A stretch of DNA of 64,000 bases from Plenodomus lindquistii (GCA_025504975.1 JANUWI010000020.1:62001-126000), one strand, 5' to 3'; shown: positions 8,423-19,213, counted from the stretch's first letter. Translations and numbers: made by a program. Notes: generated by a model not told the origin, from the sequence alone.

Positions 8423-11400
8423 CTACATGGCCGTCAAATCACGCAAGTTGGGAGTCCCGGGGATCGCATCCTGGCAACGTCCAATACTGAGGCAGGCTTC
8501 TCCGCCACAGCAGGCGATTATCCGCTCCGAAACTCATACATTCTGGATTCAGGCACGACATGCCATATTACAAACGATCCCCAGCGCATATATGACTATC
8601 GCGCACCCGGACCCTCAGACTATATATGGGCCGGCAACACACAAGTCTGGATCAGAGGCTACGGCTCCATCCAGCTACTCCTAAGGCACGGTCAAGGGAC
8701 AACGAGGATGACGCTCCATGACGTAGCCATCTGCCCCGACTTCCTTTGCAATCTGGTATCATTCAGGCTGCTCCGACAACAAGGGATATGGTGGGACACA
8801 AAAGCAGACCCCACGACCCTACGGAAGTCAGACAACACCATCATCGGGAGCCTGCAGGAGCTGCACGGACAATGGGTGATTGAACACCACACTCCGGCAC
8901 CCGCGGCTTACCACACACACAAAGCAACGTCACGGACTCTGAGACGAGCTCAGATAGCCCCGGCACTTGTATGGCACAAGAGACTTGGGCATCCCGGCCC
9001 GGCAGCCGTAGAGCACCTCGTTCAGCAAGCTGAGGGGGTGCGAATAAAGGGCATCACTACAGTAGAGTGCGACTCCTGTGGTCGAGCCAAGGCCCGACGC
9101 CAAATTAGACGGGCCCCACGAAATACAGACGACGAAGGACCAGGAGAGAGACTGGCCATCGATTTCCATTCATACGAGCACCAAAGCATCACCAAAGAAA
9201 GGAGCCAGATGCTCATTACCGACAGATATTCAGCAATGCAATGGGACTACTACTTTACGGACAACAGGACCGCAAAGTCCATCATCAAACTACTCTCGAA
9301 CTTCATTCTCTTTCTCAAGAACCATTTCAACATCACCGTGAAGATCATCGAAGCAGACAACGAGATCACAACAGTCAAGCCAGAGGTACAGCGCTACCTT
9401 TCATCACAAGGCATCATTATCGAGCCCTCGGCCCCGGATACACAAGCACAGAACGGAGGCGCCGAACGCTCAGGGGGTGTAAATAAGGAGAAAGCGCGCG
9501 CAATGCGACTCGACGCCAATCTCTCATGGGAGCTCTGGCCGGAGATAACGCGAGCCGCCGTCTACCTATACAACCGATCACCTAACTACGCAAACAACTG
9601 GAAGACTCCATACGAGATCTTCTTCACTCGAGTGGCCTTCAGCAACGGCATAGTCACTTCAATACGAAAACCAAACCTTGCTCACCTCAGAGCATATGGC
9701 TGCAAAGCTTTCGCCATGACCGACGACACATACCGCGGCAAAGCACGCTTGCAACGCCTTGACCCAAAAGCCTGGGTAGGATACCTAGTAGGCTATCGAT
9801 CCTCCAACATCTACAGGATATGGATCCCATCCCTTGCCAAAGTCATCAGCACTAGGGACGTCACCTTCGACGAACAAACAACGTTCGATGGGAAGGTAGA
9901 AGACTTGATGGACAATCTCATGCACAGCACACTGGAAGAAATTGCCACGCTTGTGAGAACCATGGAGCTCCCTTCACCAGCACACGAACCAGAAACTGAA
10001 TCGTTCCACGAAGACGATGCTCTTGAGGATGCCTCAGAGCAGAATCCTGAAGCAGATCCGCCAGGATACTACAACGGTAGAAAGATTAGGGATCATTACC
10101 CATCTCCACCGCCGACTCCGCCACCAGCGGCTCTCCTTGCCCAATTCATGGCGGGAACACACCCTGAGGAACAATCGGTTTCATCCCGTACAATCCCATG
10201 GGCAGCGGCGTTCATAGCAGGAACCCAAGCAGGTATCGTAGGGACAACTGGAGGAGAAGCCATTGACAAAGCCCGATTGAGAAGGATGCTCGCCACAGGC
10301 TTGAGACCCCATCGGAGCCAGCTTCCACCTCCTCCCACGTACAAAAGCAAGCTTGAGGATCATCCACTAGGCGCTGAGTTCAAACAAGCTGAACTTGACC
10401 ATCTTTCGAGCCATGCTCAGATGGATTCATGGACTGAAGTTCCAATCAAAACCGCTAGGCTAACAGGACAACAGATCCTTGATTGCATGTGGGTCTACAC
10501 GTACAAGCTGGACAAAGACCACAATCTTCTCAAGTGCAAGGCGCGATTGGTAGTCCGAGGAGATCAACAAAGAAACATTACCTCACAAGACACCTACGCA
10601 GCCACACTGGCTAGCCGCTCGTTCAGAATGCTAATGGCAATTGCAGCCCAGCACGGACTAGAGCTCAAGCAATTCGACATCACGAACGCGTTCGTACACG
10701 CAGCAATGGACCGAGTCGTCTACATGCGTATGCCGAAAGGTCATCAGAAGGCTGGCACGATCCTACGAGTCAACAAGGCATTATATGGCCTCAGGATCTC
10801 ACCACTGCTATGGCAGAAGGAGTTCACAGCAACCCTGCAGAAGCTCGGCTTTGAAGCCATCCCGCATGAGCCGTGCTGCCTTATCAAGGGCAGTATCATT
10901 ATCTTCTTCTACGTTGACGATATTATTATGGCTTATCCCACAGGACAGGACCAGCAAGCTACCGAAGTAACGGAGCAGCTAAAGAAGCAGTACACGATTA
11001 CCGGAGGACACGACTTACAATGGTTCCTCGGGATGGAGATAATCCGTGACCGAGCCTCGCGCCGGATCCAACTCTCCCAGGCCTCCTACTGCGACAAGAT
11101 CAGTCGACTGATCGACAATCGAGGAATAGCACACGACACTCCGATGGCAGCCATTGAGCTATTGCCAAGCGACGGACTAGCGAGCCACGCGGACGTCAAC
11201 AAATATCAACAAAAGATTGGATCACTTCTCTTCGCCGCAGTCACCACGCGACCGGACATCTCATTTGCCACGTCACGACTAGCAAGGCATCTTACCAATC
11301 CCAGCCATGAACATCACAAAGCTGCAGACCGAGTCTTGATGTATCTTCAGGACACCAAATCAACTGTGTTGCAACTCGGGGGTGGCTCACGCCTTCAAGT

Positions 11401-11971
11401 CGCAAGCGACGCCTCCTTTGCTGACAATACACGAGATAGGAAAAGCTCACAGGGCTACGCAATTAAGCTATACAACGGGCTTATCGCCTGGAAAGCAAAC
11501 AAGCAGGACACGGTAACCACGTCAACCACCGAAGCCGAACTCCTCGCTCTGTCCCAAGTCGCCAAAGAAGCTCTCTTTATCTCGAGGCTCCTTCAGGAGC
11601 TCCACGTTAAGATTGAGCCAGGACCTATTATCATTGAATGCGACAATCAACAGACCATCCGACTACTCACTGCGGAGGTCTCAAAGCTTCAAACCAAGCT
11701 CCGACACGTTGATATCCACAATCACTGGCTACGGCAGGAAGTACAACAACAACGGATAAACGTACAATACGTACAGTCATCAGAAATGATCGCAGACGGC
11801 CTTACAAAGGCTCTGCCGAAGGGATCATGGGGAAGGTTCCTCCATCAACTCGGACTTATCAAAGCTGAGACGCTCTCAACGCCAACAAACAAGACTCCGA
11901 TTGAAGAAATCCAACAGCAACTAGACCACCTCTCGATAACTCCTCAGGAGAAAGGTTTCAGCCAGCAATAG
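8423..11971 (+). CDS. pol: Copia element 1 Pol, in frame with gag
   Basis: The frame runs 1182 codons from the base after the gag TGA to a TAA/TAG stop at 11971, with no need for its own start. In order it has: aspartic protease (LDSGTTCHIT near 8550); GAG-pre-integrase zinc site (HKRLGHP ... CDSC); integrase core with Asp in AIDF, Asp in EADNE and Glu in GGAERSG; reverse transcriptase (CKARLVVRGD, FFYVDDIIM); and RNase H (SDASFADNT, TSTTEAELLAL). All catalytic residues expected for Copia are visible. An internal ATG at 8708 lies after the protease and is not a sensible start. Expression presumably depends on readthrough of TGA-CTA. Confidence 0.9.
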   Translation, partial: LHGRQITQVGSPGDRILATSNTEAGFSATAGDYPLRNSYILDSGTTCHITNDPQRIYDYRAPGPSDYIWAGNTQVWIRGYGSIQLLLRHGQGTTRMTLHDVAICPDFLCNLVSFRLLRQQGIWWDTKADPTTLRKSDNTIIGSLQELHGQWVIEHHTPAPAAYHTHKATSRTLRRAQIAPALVWHKRLGHPGPAAVEHLVQQAEGVRIKGITTVECDSCGRAKARRQIRRAPRNTDDEGPGERLAIDFHSYEHQSITKERSQMLITDRYSAMQWDYYFTDNRTAKSIIKLLSNFILFLKNHFNITVKIIEADNEITTVKPEVQRYLSSQGIIIEPSAPDTQAQNGGAERSGGVNKEKARAMRLDANLSWELWPEITRAAVYLYNRSPNYANNWKTPYEIFFTRVAFSNGIVTSIRKPNLAHLRAYGCKAFAMTDDTYRGKARLQRLDPKAWVGYLVGYRSSNIYRIWIPSLAKVISTRDVTFDEQTTFDGKVEDLMDNLMHSTLEEIATLVRTMELPSPAHEPETESFHEDDALEDASEQNPEADPPGYYNGRKIRDHYPSPPPTPPPAALLAQFMAGTHPEEQSVSSRTIPWAAAFIAGTQAGIVGTTGGEAIDKARLRRMLATGLRPHRSQLPPPPTYKSKLEDHPLGAEFKQAELDHLSSHAQMDSWTEVPIKTARLTGQQILDCMWVYTYKLDKDHNLLKCKARLVVRGDQQRNITSQDTYAATLASRSFRMLMAIAAQHGLELKQFDITNAFVHAAMDRVVYMRMPKGHQKAGTILRVNKALYGLRISPLLWQKEFTATLQKLGFEAIPHEPCCLIKGSIIIFFYVDDIIMAYPTGQDQQATEVTEQLKKQYTITGGHDLQWFLGMEIIRDRASRRIQLSQASYCDKISRLIDNRGIAHDTPMAAIELLPSDGLASHADVNKYQQKIGSLLFAAVTTRPDISFATSRLARHLTNPSHEHHKAADRVLMYLQDTKSTVLQLGGGSRLQVASDASFADNTRDRKSSQGYAIKLYNGLIAWKANKQDTVTTSTTEAELLALSQVAKEALFISRLLQELHVKIEPGPIIIECDNQQTIRLLTAEVSKLQTKLRHVDIHNHWLRQEVQQQRINVQYVQSSEMIADGLTKALPKGSWGRFLHQLGLIKAETLSTPTNKTPIEEIQQQLDHLSITPQEKGFSQQ

Positions 11972-11981
11972 CTTCCAGGCT

Positions 11982-11991
11982 GAAGGGGGTG
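11982..11991 (+). other. Polypurine tract of Copia element 1
   Basis: GAAGGGGGTG directly precedes the 3' LTR, the position where plus-strand DNA synthesis is primed. Element 2 has a similar tract. Confidence 0.7.
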
Positions 11992-12181
11992 TGTCAGATT
12001 GACGGAGTTATTCTAGAGCTAGTAGATAAGCGGGGTACGGGGTGCGCTAGCGCACCCTGCAGCCGACGCGACAAAACCAGCCTCCTAAGCAACGCTCAAA
12101 AAAAGACAGACAATCAATCATCTCAATCATCATCAAAATCATCAATTTTCGTGCACTTTCAATTGTACCGTGCATCTGACA
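11992..12181 (+). repeat. 3' LTR of Copia element 1
   Basis: 190 bp, same sequence as 6980-7169, followed by the target duplication TGTCT. Confidence 0.95.
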
Positions 12182-12186
12182 TGTCT

Positions 12187-13267
12187 ACACAATTCGGTTG
12201 TACCGAAAGAAGGGTAGATCAGACGTAGAAGGGCTACTACCAAGAGTGATGACACGCCTAGATCTTAGTAAGCAGACATAGCGAATAGAGGATCATCATA
12301 CAACGTGCTGAATATACGCAGGCTCTACTACCCTATGCTCCCAGACCGACTGGCGCGACCAAGACTTGTCTAGCCCAACCTACTTTTGCAAAGGGTATCC
12401 GAGTGCAATCGTCCCAAAGTCAACCCTGCATGCTGAGAGGCGGTCAGGCTGTCCTCCTACCATCCCATCGCTACCAGCTAAGCCTGTACATCTAGCCGCA
12501 GCCACGCATCTTCCGTCCGTTTCAGATTCAGAGGCATTCCAAGTAAAGGGCAGCATTCAGCCAACCTGTATTTCGCCTCGCCACCCTTCTCCGTCCCATC
12601 GACTACAGTCTGTTCACGCATCTTCTTTAACCCTTTCTAGAGAAAGCCTACGTTCTGTTGAGCAGATTGCCAGCCAGCGTCTGGCTCCGGTCAAGAAAGA
12701 TATACCGCTAGAGACGCAGGAGCTAAAGTCCAGCCACAGTAAGTACTGTGTAGGGTTGCCGTAGCCAAGACGTACTCACAAAATGCAGGGCCAACGCTAG
12801 GGTGCAGCAACTCGCCCCTGCCCCCAAGGCTGCGAGACCCTACGACCCTCCCTCCGGCGTTTCCACCAAGAGCACGCGTAAACACAAGGCGAATCTCAGA
12901 GCTAGTAGAGACAAGTCTGGACGGGCCAGACAAACCCCTTCCCCCGCTACCGCTTGCTACTTCACGGGAGAAAGACGCAACAGCAGACTACTCGTACGTA
13001 CCAAGGACCTACCTAGGTCGTGTAGAGTCTGTGCCGTCCAGTACCCAGGTCTGCTATTCGCCTTCTGTCTACTCAACCCATGGTTCACGAGACTCTGTTA
13101 GCACGCTGTTCGAGGAGTATACTACGTTCATCTAGCTATTACCCTATTGGTTATCCACTCTACAACCCTTGGGCCTACAGGATGGTAGGAGAATCTAATG
13201 TGCTTATAATAGCTACGATACCTAAACGTCTGCGTACGCATCGTGAACAGCGCATCCTGTACGTCAT
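12187..13267. other. Spacer with weak coding-like stretches
   Basis: Two S/P/R-rich open frames (12366-12764 and 12802-13101, plus strand) flank a good donor at 12739 (GTAAGT) and an acceptor at 12787. The join from that donor does not keep the frame; a weaker GTAC donor at 12743 does. Composition bias makes a real gene doubtful. Confidence 0.25.
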
Positions 13268-13275
13268 GTCATCTG

Positions 13276-13429
13276 TAGGCTGGCAAATGGGTAGGGGTGG
13301 GGTTGGGGTAGGGCTGCCTAAATGGGTAGCTGCTAGGCTTGATACGTTCAGGCTAGCTCTAAAATAGCCTAGTCGCTACCCTTTTAGGCAGCCCTACCCT
13401 AACCCCACCCCTACCCATTTGCCAGCCTA
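13276..13429 (+). mobile_element. hAT-type MITE, copy 1
   Basis: A 154-bp near-palindrome. The terminal arms begin TAGGCTGGCAAATGGGTAGG and end in the inverted complement. It is flanked by an exact 8-bp duplication, GTCATCTG (13268-13275 and 13430-13437); 8-bp duplications are the mark of hAT superfamily transposition. It has no coding capacity. The same element lies inverted at 62436-62589. Confidence 0.85.
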
Positions 13430-13518
13430 GTCATCTGGTTGAATGAAAAATCAGCTTAGCCTGTAGAACTTACTGTTGGCTTGGTAATTGCTGATCTGCT
13501 GCGGGTAGCAGTTGAGGA

Positions 13519-13562
13519 GCAAGACGCGTCAACACAACTGCGTAAACAAACCACCACGTTCC
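13519..13562 (+). repeat. Diverged copy of the leader at 13877-13915
   Basis: GCAAGACGCGTCAAC, then AACAAACCACCACGTTCC, is repeated at 13877-13915 with small changes and a 5-nt shortening. The second copy ends six bases before the ATG of the next gene, so this is a duplicated 5' region. Confidence 0.6.
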
Positions 13563-13876
13563 CTCTATGGTAGACATGCGCGAGTGGTCGTCGCACTTTT
13601 GATGAAACTCACCTTGGAGCTCCAGGCCGCGCTTAACGATCAGAGAATTGGCCATATCCTGCACGTCAGCAAGCCAGGGCGAATTTACTTGCCTGAGTAG
13701 GTAAGAGGAGCTCTACTACAGACTTATATGAAGACTTTTGGGCGTTGCTACGTTCATACAGATGATACTGTGCAGTTTGGCGGGGTCTTAGCAGAACAGC
13801 CGGCCCGTTAGTCGTGGAGCATAGGCCACGCTAGCAGCTGGAGAACTGCCAGTCCCCCAGCTGAACGCGTACCACG

Positions 13877-13915
13877 GCAAGACGCGTCAACTTTCAAAAC
13901 AAACTACCACGTTCC
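13877..13915 (+). repeat. Leader copy directly upstream of the 13921 ATG
   Basis: Second copy of the sequence at 13519-13562. It forms the 5' leader of the following gene and may mark a duplicated promoter. Confidence 0.6.
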
Positions 13916-13920
13916 TTGCC

Positions 13921-14809
13921 ATGGTATCGCTAGTATCTGAAGACGCAGTTGAGAACCTTTATCAAGTAGAGGATTATCGCCGTCACGACATATACCATCC
14001 CCATCCAGACGATCGCGCTGCACTTGTCCACGCACTCTCCTCTAGTCCAGGCCGAAGCCACGAGCGCAGTGTCAACGCTGGGTGGGTGCTCCTCCCTGAC
14101 CGTCGCGACCCTGTCATCGTTGCCCATTCCCTGCTGGGCGCTCTGCAAGTGATATACAACGCGGTCCCTCTGGGTATTGTACCCGAGCAAGTCTGGAGCA
14201 CGCTCAGACGCGCAGTAGCTGCAGCTGCACAACCTCCCCCGCCAGATGCCGACAACGATATGCTTGATTGTGTCCCGCCTCCCTCTGCTCAGCCTGATCA
14301 AGTTGTCTCACGATATTTCGCGACCGTGCTAAGTCCTCAACATGCTCCCGTGCAACTTGACGATATTGAAGAAGAAGCAGAGACGGTGGAAAGCGAGCCA
14401 AGCCAGGACTACGGACAAGGGAACTTGGGTGTGGGATGCGGTGGTGGCAACGCGACCCAGCCTAGCAGCGATGGCGGTGGTCTACACGTAGAGGACGACA
14501 GAATGCAGGGAGCGCAAGAGGAAAGCACCCCTAGTCGCAGTCCAGGGGGCGGTTCAAGTGGGCTAGAGCATCCTATAAGCCAGCCCGCGAGAGAGGAGCC
14601 CAGCGATGTTGATATGACTGATGCGCCAGGCAACAGCGGCGTAGCGAGCAAACCCATTACAATCCTCTCTTCCACCTCCCTTGCTTACTTCTTCCCAGTT
14701 TCGCTCCTAGTAACACGCTTCTCTGTCGCAGTTTGATGCCTCTTTGGTACCTCCTTCTTTGGTTGCTCCTGAGACGCCGGACCAGCAGTCCCGCCCTGCT
14801 CCTTTTTAA
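13921..14809 (+). CDS. Unrecognised acidic, proline/glycine-rich protein
   Basis: ATG at 13921 in the context TGCCATGG. I favour two exons, 13921-14640 and 14732-14809. The intron has donor GTAGCG, a good branch-like TAGTAAC and acceptor CGCAG, and the phase-0 join gives 265 residues ending APETPDQQSRPAPF. Read straight through, the ORF would instead stop at 14736. The first 100 residues look folded (LLPDRRDPVIVAHSLLGALQ and a VPLGIVPEQVW stretch). The rest is acidic and disordered, rich in E, D, S, G and P. No domain is recognised. It converges with the large gene ending at 14840, only 30 nt away. The first exon is moderately sure; the intron is tentative. Confidence 0.45.
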
Positions 14810-14839
14810 AGACAGGAGCTGGGGGAGGCGGCCTCGACA

Positions 14840-17800
14840 TTACCCCGGTGGGCGAATCTTGCTGCAGCAGCCCGCTAGGCGGCGAGGACAGCGGAGACTG
14901 TATTTTGACGTAGCCCTGGAACGGCTATCTCGTTGTGGTGATGTCACCGGCACCCTAGGGCCCGGGCTTCCTGGCGCGAGACTCCCCAGCAACCCAGCTC
15001 GCTGAGCTTTCTGCTCCTCGGGAAAAGTTTCCATAAATCGATCAAGTGCTTTGTAAGTATCGTCAGCAGCAACATGCCCATCCCATATCTCCCCTTTGCC
15101 TTGCTCTGGGTGGCCTTTGCCTCTATTGCTGAAGTAGGATCGGTCCGGAATCTCGTTGTCAACGTCCTGGCAGAACGCCATCTTCTCCTGCTCCTTGCAT
15201 AGCTCCCAGTTCTTTACCATTTGATCTGCTGCAAACTCCCGGTTTCTTGTGATCCAAGTCGTAAGCTTGTCTGGTTGGGGATCCATAAGGTACGTCCGGA
15301 GCTCTTGTTGCACGCTATTATCAGTCCAAGGGACCTGACACATAATTGCTCGAGAGATGGGGGAGAGATATTCTGGGTGAACGTCTCCGGGAAAAGGCCA
15401 CCGAATTCCGCCGTATCGAACCGGGTGCCCTGATGGGGTGCGAGGGGCTTGAGCGAGCCGCCTATGAGCTTGAGCGATTTCTTCGTAAGAGCCCATCTCG
15501 GGTACCTCCATTGTCTCCCCATCTTCCTGCACTAGCACAAACCACGGAAGTACTGTTCGTCGTTGTTTGGTGGCCGGGCCGGTGGATCCATGCGGCAGCG
15601 TTGGCATGGTAATTCGGGCTTCTCCTTTCTTGCAGATTTGCCTCTTCCATCCCACTGAAGGCCACTTCGCCCGGGCTGCCTCAGGGAAATGTTCACTGTC
15701 GTCCCAGGCTTGTATATAGGCACGCGAGTTCTTGTTCTTTCCTTCCTCTGATTGCCAGCGGGCCCAGTCTTTCCAGATGGCCTGAAACCCACCGAGGTAC
15801 TCCGTGCAGTTCAGCTTGTCTTCATCGTCTAAGGAAACTGATCCCTGGATCATTCGAAGCCCCCTCTCACTGTGCAGAGCCTCGGCTAAGTTCATATCAA
15901 CGTGCCTGAACTTCGTGCTGTCTCCCGGCTGAGCATTCTTCGTGTAATACGGGTAGGAGATGAGGTTGGTCTGTTCGCGCAGCATGGCATACTGGAGCCA
16001 GTATCCAACGTCCCCACGAATAAGCTGCTGAATCAGGGAGTGGTACATCGTCCTGCACCACCCGAGATTGGCAGACTGGTTGATATTGCGGGAATGCCAC
16101 CGGTACATCTCAAAACATTCGTCGATGATGGCTACCAACTTGGGGTTTTTGAAGATCCAGGTGAAAGTAGGCATGGTGATAGTTCCTTCCTTCTGGAATA
16201 GCTGGTTTTGCGATTCGAAGCCCGCTGCTGCTCGAATTGCCTTCCAGTTAAATTTCAACTTGTGCTGAGTAGGCCAATATCGGTAGGCTTCCAATTCTTC
16301 CAGTTTCCGGCACTTCTGAAATGGAGCAGTGAACGCTACAGCAGTAGTGGGGTTGGTCTGCAGCTCCCCCCCAAGCATCTTGACGGTGATACAGAACGTT
16401 AAGCCACAGGTTCGACTTCTCCCTATTCAACATCCTCGTACGGAGGCCCATCCTCCCGGTGATGAACTTGATATGAGGAAAGCAAACTCGGCTGAGATCT
16501 TGCTTGAGTCGGTCTTGGCTATCCGTGCGAGTGCTGTTATTAGTGACTTCCTTGTACCAGGCCGTTATCAATGCCACTCTCTGTGTAGCACTAAGCTGCT
16601 TCCTTGGGGTGCTAGCTGCTATGGCCCGGAGCTCCGAGTCCTGGTCAGCGCAATGGCACTCCTTCATCTCTTCAACTGCCTTGCGTTCTTGGGGATCGAT
16701 TTCCGGCTCCGCCTCGAGCTGCTCTGTGTCCAAAGACCGAAGTATCTTCCTGCGTAGCTGTGGCGCGGTCTGGTGAAGCTCGTAGGGCACCCTTGTGTTC
16801 TGTTCTAATAGGCTCGGGGGGACAACGGTATGGCTGCGGGTGGGATATCTCCTGGCCGCCACGGTAGTGACTTCCTCAATAATCTCAGCTGCTTTCTGAG
16901 CCTGGCGCCTCTGCAGCCGGTGCTGTGGGGATCCCCCAGCTCTCTCCCCGACTTCCTCAGCAGTGCCTTCAACCAGCTCAGGGCCTCGTCCCTGGAGGTT
17001 CTCCAGCGTGCCTTTGGCGAATTCCCGTAACTTGGCTGTCAGTGCCCTGTTCTCATTGCTGCTCGGATAGGTGGTACCCCCCTGCCCCTTCCTCAAGTGC
17101 TTGTCCACCGTAAAGCAAGTCTACACCAAGGGTAGAGAGAACAAGCCGACTGATGCCTTCAGCAATAACCCTCTGCTCCTGTTCCTCCCGGGCAACTACC
17201 CGTGGCTTTGCGTTTGCGGCAAGGGCCTGTGTTAGCTTTGTTTGTGGTACCAGGAACGTCCTTAGCAATATCATCCCGTTTTGAGTTGTTCCTTCCTTGG
17301 TAATGTACATCGCCATCTTATTGTTGTCCTTATCAGTGTCATAGTTGCGGCTGATGGCTACGAGTTCCTTCCACATGGCCGGCTTGCAGTTGGGAGTAGG
17401 ATCACCAAAAGTTCTGAACTGCCCGTCTCTGAGTATTTGCATTGCCCCCGAACGGTTGCGGGTGTGTTTCTCAATGCAGGCACGGATCCCTTGATGCCAC
17501 TCGCTAGCGTCTTTGTTAGAGAGGGCGGCACTAATCCGGTGCGGGAGCTGCGAAAAGTAACCCTTGACCACAGCCCAGTCCGTGATGTTGATGAACCTGT
17601 CTTGTGCCCTCCTCGGGTTAGCCAGGCGACGAATGAGTGCTGTGTTGAGGAACGGCGCCAGCTCGTCTGGGGCTGCCCGGTTAAGGAGGTAACGGACGTC
17701 CGTTGCTCCTTGGTGTGACTGTAAGACTTGTGGTGTGAGCTTCATCAAATGATCCTCGTAGAAATCGCGGTTTATTGACTTGATCGAACGAATGGCATTC

Positions 17801-18357
17801 TCAAGCTCCTTGAGCTTCCTAGCTGCGTTGTCCCTCGCAACCTTCAGCACTGGGTATTGTTCACGAAAAGCTTCCTGTCCACCATACTGGCTCATCAGTT
17901 CACTCTTCTGTTCGAAGAATGCCCCGGCGGCCACGATGAGGTAGATCATGCGATCGTAAGATTCGTTGAGGTGGCTCATAAGCTCGTCTGCCATAGCCCT
18001 CTGCTCAGTTACCGTCCTCTCTGCGAAGTCTCGAAGCCAGCCAGCCAACGTCATGTTAGCGAAAGGAAGATGATGCTGCACGTATTCCGCAATTGCAGTT
18101 CCTCGATTCTCAACAGCCTCAACGTTGCTAGACAGCTGCATTTGTCCAAGCTGAGCAGCTACGGCTGTGCCTGGTGTAGGCGGAGGGGCGAGAGCGCTTG
18201 GGTTGTAGGCTGGGCTGGAGACATGCGGAGGGGTGCGCGGCGAGGATCCTGGCCCTGGGGACCCTAGGCGCTCAGGCGAACTGTCGGAGAAAGCGCCATA
18301 GATAGAGGGAGATGGCGGGCTCACAGCGCGCTGCTTGCCCTTCTGCTTTTCAGACAT
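14840..18357 (-). pseudogene. Large 2OG-Fe(II) dioxygenase-like gene with two G-run frameshifts
   Basis: Three overlapping frames (18357-17053, 17108-16248, 16378-14840) read as one gene of about 1170 codons from ATG 18357. Each switch needs one G removed from a G-run: C6 on the plus strand at 17077-17082 and C7 at 16366-16372. Removing it gives seamless sense across each junction. The N-terminal 430 residues are S/P-rich and then helical; the middle is charged. In the third segment, counted from its own ATG, HVD (His159, Asp161), then LPHGSTG (His263) and RR at 273-274 fit the HxD...H...R signature of 2OG-Fe(II) dioxygenases, with GSVSLDDED and LNCTE as expected between them. Substrate is unknown. 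Two G-run indels could be assembly errors, true mutations or slippage; coordinates are those of the observed broken gene. Confidence 0.55.
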
Positions 18358-19190
18358 TCCTTTCGGGGGAGCCGTCGTGCAAGAAGCCCTGGATCTTCAC
18401 CGAGGCCTCCTGCCACTCTCCAAAGCCCTCCCTGTGTTCCAACTCTTGCTTTCACTTGAAGTCGAGGATCCGAAGGTGAAAATGATGGGCTTTGTTGAGG
18501 CAAGACTGGCCCTAGGCGGGTGTGCTCGGTTAGCTTGTGGGTCGTCTGGGCTGGGAGGCTCGAGTGGCCCGAAGGGCGGCGGTTTCTGATAGCAGCAAAG
18601 CCGTGAGCAAAGTGAACCTGGGTAGAGGGAGAACGTGTACTTGAGCAGAGGGGAGTGTCAAACCAGCAGAAGCCTTCTCCCGAGAGGGGCGGCTATGGAA
18701 AGCTTCACGGTGTGGTGGTGCCGAAGAGTGTAGGTTGGGGAAGGAAAGAGGAAGCGTTAGCTGAGGAGGGCGAGATCTTATACACGCGGGCGAAGGGCTG
18801 CTGCCTTCACCTTGCGGCGATCGGGCTGAGGCGGTGTGGTGGCGGTATGCTTAGGTTTGGTGCTGCACCTTTACCTCGCAGTACAATGGAACTGGCGGTG
18901 ACGGCCATCAGGGCGCTTTTTGGGTTGCCGCTATTACCTGGTGATGGTGCCGGCCAGGCAGTTCCGCGGAGGATAGGTAAAGTTGAGGAGTTCCCCGGTC
19001 AGATTTCCTACTGCAAGTGCTGAAACTTTTTGCCTGTGGACGCCAAATGGGTTGATTTCCACCTTTACCTGGATTGCTTCACCTTGCTCGCAGAGTAGCC
19101 AACTTTACCTCGCAGAGGCGCTGCCTTTACCTGCGTCGCCGGCGGCCATACATTGCAATACTTCCTTTTTGGGGTGGGCGTGCCTGCGTC
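18358..19190. other. Upstream region of the dioxygenase-like gene
   Basis: GC-rich, with no convincing ORF. The words TTTACCTCGCAG and TTTACCTG recur (for example near 18867, 19060 and 19105-19135), possibly a degenerate repeat or binding-site cluster. Confidence 0.3.
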
Positions 19191-19204
19191 CGTGCCCGGG
19201 GGGG

Positions 19205-19213
19205 TATATAAAG
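19205..19213 (+). promoter_or_regulatory. Strong TATA box with downstream ATG
   Basis: TATATAAAG is followed by a pyrimidine-rich stretch and by ATG at 19261, 48 nt downstream of the box. This is an excellent fungal core-promoter layout. The ATG opens only 37 codons (to 19374, ending FGLHCVLPW). That sequence overlaps an imperfect inverted repeat (ATGGAGACG-type arms at 19265-19295 and 19305-19335). It may be a retroelement promoter or a very short gene; I cannot tell which. Confidence 0.35.

Larger units (their letters stand above)
6975..12186 (+). mobile_element. Complete Ty1/Copia retrotransposon, element 1
   Basis: The element spans 6980-12181: 190-bp LTRs that I read as identical, TGTC...GACA ends, a primer-binding site, gag, in-frame pol, and a purine tract before the 3' LTR. 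It is flanked by a perfect 5-bp target duplication, TGTCT (6975-6979 and 12182-12186). All Copia domains (gag zinc knuckle, protease, integrase, reverse transcriptase, RNase H) are open apart from one TGA between gag and pol. Identical LTRs plus intact domains mean a recent insertion that escaped repeat-induced mutation. Confidence 0.95.

Noticed and set aside
12366..13101. Possible two-exon plus-strand gene with a GTAAGT donor at 12739
   Set aside because: The strong donor does not keep the frame with the available acceptors; only a weak GTAC donor does. Both parts are S/P/R-rich without domain support.
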